18,718 bases of DNA from Flavobacteriales bacterium. GTDB lineage: Bacteria; Bacteroidota; Bacteroidia; NORP154. The stretch's first letter is position 1. Every line of letters begins with the position of its first letter. A program made the position numbers and the translations under genes. The notes under the pieces are model-generated. The model did no database searches. It was not told the DNA's origin and saw only the letters and a list, made by a program, of their open reading frames with translations. Where the stretch lies: NCBI GenBank assembly GCA_012965625.1, contig DTSC01000029.1, positions 1 to 18,718 of the forward strand, in the 5' to 3' direction. Positions 14,880-18,718 of the stretch are shown piece by piece.

Positions 14880-17306
14880 ATGAATAAACGCTTCACCCTC
14901 ATAAGCTCTCTCTGCCTTTGGCTCACCATGGCTTCTGCTGTAAACCTCGACTCCCTCTGGGGCGTATGGAACAACAAAACCCAGCCTGACACTAACCGGT
15001 TGAAAGCCATGCATAAAATTGCCTGGAATGGTTATTTGTTTTCTCATCCAGACTCTGCTTTTTACTTTGCTCAGCTGGAGTACGATCTGGCTGAGGCTAT
15101 AGGCAATAAAAAAAAGATGGCACATGCATTAAATACCCAAGGTGTTACTTTTTATATTCAAGGCAATTATGAAAAGGCATTGGAGTATTACGATAAAAGC
15201 TTAAAGCTCAAAGAAGAAACAGGCGATAAAAAGGGAATGGCTTTGTCTTACAACAACATTGGGCTTATTTATAAGAATCAAGGCAATTATGAAAAGGCAT
15301 TGGAGTATTACGATAAAAGCTTAAAGGTCAGAGAAGAAATTAGTGATAAAAGGGGATTAGCTGCTTCCTACGACAACGTTGGGCTTATTTACTGTTACCA
15401 AGACAATTATGAAAAAGCCCTGGAGTATTTCGATAAAAGCTTAAAGATCTGCCAAGAAACAGACAATAAACCAGGAATGGCTGATTCTTATATCAATTTG
15501 GGGAATATTTATTGTCAAGAAGGAAATTTCCAAAAGGCTCTTAAACAATACTATAATAGCTTAGAAATATTTAAAGAAAGTAGGGATAGTTTTGGCATTG
15601 CTACTGCGTTGATAAATTTAGGCGAAGTCATCCTTCAACAGGGCGACTATTCAAATGCTATTAATTTTTATGTACGAAGTTTGAAAATCAGGGAGGAATT
15701 AGGTGATAAATCTGATATAGCAGATTCCTATAATAAAATGGGAATTCTATATAGTATCCAGAAAGATAACACGAAAGCTATTGAAAATTTCAAAATCAGC
15801 TTAAGATTATATGAAGATGTCAACTTTAAAGAAGGTATAGCAAATGCATTGAATAATCTTGGAAATGTTTATTCAGATATGGGTGACAATAAAAAGGCTA
15901 TGAATTTTTATTCTCGCAGCCTAATAATACAAGAAGAGATTAAAGACAATAGAGGTTTTGCGAATACTCTTAACAATATTGGAGAAATATATAATGAGTC
16001 TGAGAATTATGGACAAGCATTAAATTATTATATGCGCAGTTTAAAGCTCAGAAAAAAAATAGGTGATAAACAAGGAATGGCTAGTTCTTATATCAACCTT
16101 GGAAAAGTTTCTTTTGAACAAGAAAACTATTCCAAAGCTCTTTCATTTGGAGAAAAGGCAATAGGCATGGTACAAGAGGTGGGTGCTGTAATAGGGATAA
16201 AATCGGCCAGTGATCTGCTGTACAAAGTATATAAAAAAACTGGTCAGACTGCCAAGGCCCTGGAAATGTACGAGCTCTACATACAAATGCGCGACAGCAT
16301 CTTCAACGAAGAAAACACCAGGGCCCTCGTACAGCAGGAATACAAGCACCAATACGAGAAAGAGCAGGCCGTAGCCGATGCCAAGCACCAGGAAGAAATG
16401 AACCTCTCCGCAGAGAGGGAAAAACGCCAGCAGCTCATCTCTTATGGTGCCGGTGGGGGGCTGCTGATGGTATTGGTCTTTGCGTTTTTAATATACAACC
16501 GCTTTAAAAAAACACAAAGGCAAAAGAAAGTCATTCAGCAAAAAAACAGGCACATCACCGAAAGCATAACCTATGCCAGGCGCATACAAGAGGCCAGCCT
16601 TACTTCTTTAGAATACCTGGATACCATACTCAACGAATATTTCATCCTATATGAGCCCCGCGACATAGTAAGTGGTGATTTCTATTGGGTGCATAAAATT
16701 GATGAAGACAAAGTAATGATAGCAGTCTGTGACTGCACAGGCCATGGAGTTCCCGGCGCCTTTATGAGCATGATCAGCACCTCCCTGCTAAACGAGATTG
16801 TTATTGAGAATAGCATCACCCAGGTAGACCAGGTGCTGGAGCAAATGCGCAGCCGCATCATAAAAGCGCTGAAACAAGATAAAGATAAGGCACAGGCCTT
16901 GGATGGTTTAGATATGACCTTGCTCCTGATGGATAAAAGCAAGAAAACCATCCACTTTGCAGGTGCCGGCCATACGCTATACATAACACGCAATGGGAAT
17001 ATCCTGGAAGAAAAGGGCAGCCCCTATCCCGTAGGTTATTTCTTTGGCAGGCATAAGCCCTATTCAAGCAAGGAGATCGCCCTGGAGAAAGGGGACATGC
17101 TATATATGACCTCCGATGGCTTTACCGAACAATTCGGAGGCAAGGAAGATAAAATGTTTGGCTATGCAAAATTCAAAAAGCTGATCAGTGACAGCAAAGA
17201 CCAGCCCATGGAGACGCAAAAAGAAGCATTTTACCGCAGCTTTAAAAACTGGAGGGGTGCAGGCAAACAGATAGATGATGTCTGTGTGATGGGGGTTAGG
17301 GTATAA
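14880..17306 (+). CDS. TPR sensor with transmembrane helix and SpoIIE/PP2C phosphatase domain
   Basis: Probable membrane signalling phosphatase of 808 residues. An in-frame TTG at 14817 exists, but the ATG at 14880 gives a clean signal peptide (NKRFTLISSLCLWLTMASA), so I use it. Nine 40-residue TPRs occupy residues 80-439 and a degenerate tenth about 440-476. A charged helical stretch leads to one transmembrane helix at about 520-541, then a coiled linker. The SpoIIE-like PP2C domain has D600 (GDFYW), D618 (DCTGHG), D746 (TSDGF) and D799/D800 (IDDVCV), so the metal site looks intact. This predicts periplasmic TPRs controlling a cytoplasmic Ser/Thr phosphatase. Partner and target are unknown. 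DNA composition changes sharply at the TPR borders. Confidence 0.92.
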   Translation: MNKRFTLISSLCLWLTMASAVNLDSLWGVWNNKTQPDTNRLKAMHKIAWNGYLFSHPDSAFYFAQLEYDLAEAIGNKKKMAHALNTQGVTFYIQGNYEKALEYYDKSLKLKEETGDKKGMALSYNNIGLIYKNQGNYEKALEYYDKSLKVREEISDKRGLAASYDNVGLIYCYQDNYEKALEYFDKSLKICQETDNKPGMADSYINLGNIYCQEGNFQKALKQYYNSLEIFKESRDSFGIATALINLGEVILQQGDYSNAINFYVRSLKIREELGDKSDIADSYNKMGILYSIQKDNTKAIENFKISLRLYEDVNFKEGIANALNNLGNVYSDMGDNKKAMNFYSRSLIIQEEIKDNRGFANTLNNIGEIYNESENYGQALNYYMRSLKLRKKIGDKQGMASSYINLGKVSFEQENYSKALSFGEKAIGMVQEVGAVIGIKSASDLLYKVYKKTGQTAKALEMYELYIQMRDSIFNEENTRALVQQEYKHQYEKEQAVADAKHQEEMNLSAEREKRQQLISYGAGGGLLMVLVFAFLIYNRFKKTQRQKKVIQQKNRHITESITYARRIQEASLTSLEYLDTILNEYFILYEPRDIVSGDFYWVHKIDEDKVMIAVCDCTGHGVPGAFMSMISTSLLNEIVIENSITQVDQVLEQMRSRIIKALKQDKDKAQALDGLDMTLLLMDKSKKTIHFAGAGHTLYITRNGNILEEKGSPYPVGYFFGRHKPYSSKEIALEKGDMLYMTSDGFTEQFGGKEDKMFGYAKFKKLISDSKDQPMETQKEAFYRSFKNWRGAGKQIDDVCVMGVRV
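15117..16196 (+). repeat. Tandem array of nine 120-bp TPR-coding units
   Basis: Nine consecutive units of exactly 40 codons encode TPRs with the pattern (M/I)AxSYxNxGxIYxxxGNYxKA. The array keeps strict 120-bp register with no indels. Units 1 and 2 are almost identical at DNA level, unit 3 is intermediate, and units 4-9 are well diverged. Three rows of the array that I counted are about 30% GC (19/60 at 15121, 18/60 at 15841, 18/60 at 15901), well below the rest of the gene. Confidence 0.9.
15158..15326 (+). repeat. 49-bp perfect direct repeat between TPR units 1 and 2
   Basis: Positions 15158-15206 and 15278-15326 are identical over 49 nt, offset by one 120-bp unit. They encode the same QGNYEKALEYYDKSLK block. 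Unit 3 carries a related but altered copy near 15398-15446. Identity including synonymous positions indicates a recent duplication or gene conversion of the first two units. Confidence 0.93.
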
Positions 17307-17353
17307 AGCAGCAATGCAATTAGGCAATAGTACAGATTCGTAACCCGAGATTT

Positions 17354-18259
17354 TTAATTAGTAAGCTGCTCTATAAAAAGGTACAAATTCAGGTCTCCCC
17401 TACCCTGAGCTTCTTTTATCTTTTCTCTCAGGTCTTCTCTTGATACATCTGCCATCCTCTGCTCCCTGATAAGATGAAAAGCTTTTTCAACCAGCAAATG
17501 TTCTTTTTTATCATTCTTTGAAACCTGCTGGTGCTCCTCTACCGCAGATACCAGCTCCTCTATCCCTTCTCCCTTTGCAGCTGAAGTTTTTACAATGCTG
17601 GGATGCTTGTCAGAACCTGGCTTTGGCATCAGGACATTTCGCAGGTTTTTAACGAAATTATCGGCACCTGCCCTATCCGCTTTGTTAACCACAAAGACAT
17701 CCCCAATTTCCATAATGCCGGATTTAATCGCCTGGATTTCATCACCTGCTTCCGGCACCAGGACTAAAACAGTCGTATCTGCAAGGCCCGCTATCTCCAC
17801 CTCAGACTGCCCTACCCCAACAGTTTCAATAATAATCTGGTCAAAACCAAAAGCCTTCATGATATCAGTAACCTCTAAAGTTTTGGCAGAGAGCCCTCCC
17901 AATGAACCACGAGTGGCCAAGGAGCGAATAAAAACTTTCTCTTCAGTAAAATGATCCACCATCCTGATCCTGTCTGCCAGCAAGGAGCCATAATTAAACG
18001 GAGAAGTAGGATCAATGCAAACAATACCAACCTTTTTTCCCTGGTTTGTTACCTGCTTTATCCATTCATTGATCAGGGTGCTTTTACCTGCTCCCGGCGG
18101 GCCGGTAAAGCCAATAACCGGAACATCCTGATTTCCACCGAGCCCTTTCATGATATCCATCCAGCCCTCAGAAGAATTCTCCACCAGGGAAATGCTCCTG
18201 GACAGACTCTTAACATCGCCGACCTTTACCCCCTCTATTAACGATTGATGTTTGCTCAT
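17354..18259 (-). CDS. meaB: Methylmalonyl-CoA mutase-associated GTPase
   Basis: G3E-family P-loop GTPase (MeaB, formerly called ArgK) that protects and reloads adenosylcobalamin in methylmalonyl-CoA mutase. The 301 residues carry Walker A GPPGAGKS at 53-60. The family stretch IDPTSPFNYGSLLADRIRM follows (canonical MeaB often has a second P-loop-like variation there), then ATRGSLGGLS, the ETVGVGQSE switch region and the base-recognition motif NKAD. The C-terminus is the helical dimerisation arm. The length is close to the usual 310-330. It starts 2 nt after the stop of the upstream glycosyltransferase-like gene, so both are probably on one transcript. The mutase genes are not in the window. 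It converges on the TPR-phosphatase gene across 47 nt. Confidence 0.95.
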   Translation of the reverse strand: MSKHQSLIEGVKVGDVKSLSRSISLVENSSEGWMDIMKGLGGNQDVPVIGFTGPPGAGKSTLINEWIKQVTNQGKKVGIVCIDPTSPFNYGSLLADRIRMVDHFTEEKVFIRSLATRGSLGGLSAKTLEVTDIMKAFGFDQIIIETVGVGQSEVEIAGLADTTVLVLVPEAGDEIQAIKSGIMEIGDVFVVNKADRAGADNFVKNLRNVLMPKPGSDKHPSIVKTSAAKGEGIEELVSAVEEHQQVSKNDKKEHLLVEKAFHLIREQRMADVSREDLREKIKEAQGRGDLNLYLFIEQLTN

Positions 18260-18261
18260 AG

Positions 18262-18718
18262 CTAACGAATCATGTGAAAATTTTCGAATCCCCCCAAACT
18301 TCTTCCATTTAAAAAGGTGTGCTCTAAAAAGGACAGCACCCTGTATTTTAATTTTTCATGCCTGTGTAAAACTCTGGAATCATCAATGGAACCAGAATAT
18401 TGAAGCTTCCCACCCCAATCAAACTTTTTGATCCACTCCTCCATAACTTTTGGATGGGTTCCATTAAATTTTGGGATCTTGTTTAAAGGTCCGTAGTCAA
18501 AAGCTTGTCCAAACTGGTTAACCTGCTCTTCAGATCCTTTTTCACCATGATAGGAACTTATGCTGACCTTTCGCTTTGCAACCATCATTTCAGGTGGGCG
18601 AACATATCCATAATGGAAAATCTCGGCATTAATACTTTTAGTGTTGAGCTTTCTGGAACCTTCTTTCTTTTTATAATCCTCATATTTATTCTCGTCAAAG
18701 GTATCAAAGCTCCTAAAA
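18262..18718 (-). CDS. Probable glycosyltransferase, C-terminal part (runs off right edge)
   Basis: The minus-strand frame is open from the stop at 18262 to the window edge, so the ATG at 18588 is internal and 151 codons of a longer protein are visible. The readable sequence contains EIFHYGYVRPPEMM and later KFNGTHPKVMEEWIKKFDW. I associate these blocks with the C-terminal region of bacterial family-2-like glycosyltransferases, where the histidine of YHYG and the FxGTHP block recur. The catalytic GT-A domain would lie outside the window, so the activity cannot be confirmed. It ends 2 nt before meaB on the same strand. Confidence 0.65.
   Translation of the reverse strand, partial: FRSFDTFDENKYEDYKKKEGSRKLNTKSINAEIFHYGYVRPPEMMVAKRKVSISSYHGEKGSEEQVNQFGQAFDYGPLNKIPKFNGTHPKVMEEWIKKFDWGGKLQYSGSIDDSRVLHRHEKLKYRVLSFLEHTFLNGRSLGGFENFHMIR

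Noticed and set aside
17595..18241. Two plus-strand ORFs (119 and 96 codons) opposite meaB
   Set aside because: They are antisense shadows of a well conserved GTPase and show no family-like sequence.
18262..18588. A complete 108-residue gene starting with the ATG at 18588
   Set aside because: The same frame stays open for 43 more codons to the window edge and encodes family-like residues (EIFHYGYVRPPE), so the gene is partial.
1..18718. CRISPR arrays, tRNA or rRNA genes, insertion sequences, defence systems
   Set aside because: Read on both strands, no spaced direct repeats, cloverleaf sequences, transposase motifs or defence-type domains were seen; the only tandem repeats are the TPR-coding units.

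Overview
The window looks like a chromosomal segment of a Bacteroidota bacterium, probably of the Cytophagales type. This is inferred from the protein families, start sites that mostly lack a Shine-Dalgarno motif, a perfect TAnnTTTG promoter element, modest GC content, and the rsmA-mgtE neighbour pair. No database search was possible. I see no rRNA, tRNA, insertion sequence, integrase, CRISPR array or phage gene. No gene-free stretch exceeds 300 bases; the longest is 9253-9464 (212 nt).

Left part (1-9252), housekeeping genes. On the plus strand are the 3' part of rsmA (16S rRNA dimethyladenosine methyltransferase), mgtE (Mg2+ channel/transporter) and a D-2-hydroxyacid dehydrogenase related to phosphoglycerate dehydrogenase. 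The dehydrogenase carries an unusual extra segment between its catalytic Glu and His. Its 3' end overlaps by 17 nt the 3' end of a convergent aspartate kinase. The kinase lies downstream of an SSAT-like GNAT acetyltransferase on the minus strand. Divergent from the GNAT are class I fructose-1,6-bisphosphatase and mfd (transcription-repair coupling factor).

Middle part (9465-14788), a tightly packed five-gene operon for the lower kynurenine branch of tryptophan catabolism. The order is a short-chain dehydrogenase-like protein with a degenerate active site, 2-aminomuconate-6-semialdehyde dehydrogenase, ACMS decarboxylase (ACMSD), a KynB-like cyclase-family hydrolase with an altered metal-binding motif, and kynureninase. 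Together they could supply formylkynurenine hydrolysis, kynurenine cleavage, and disposal of aminocarboxymuconate semialdehyde as 2-aminomuconate instead of quinolinate. Tryptophan dioxygenase, kynurenine 3-monooxygenase, 3-hydroxyanthranilate dioxygenase and aminomuconate deaminase are not in the window. The 212-nt leader holds an 18-bp inverted repeat that could be an operator.

Right part (14880-18718). A large secreted/membrane protein has a signal peptide, about ten 40-residue TPRs, one transmembrane helix and a cytoplasmic SpoIIE/PP2C-type phosphatase domain. Its TPR-coding DNA is near 30% GC while both flanks are above 50%, so the gene is a compositional mosaic. Convergent to it are meaB (the methylmalonyl-CoA mutase GTPase chaperone) and the C-terminal part of a probable glycosyltransferase that runs off the right edge.

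The items most worth a second look are the mosaic TPR-phosphatase, the two catalytically atypical enzymes in the kynurenine operon, and the palindrome-rich in-frame insertion in the hydroxyacid dehydrogenase.
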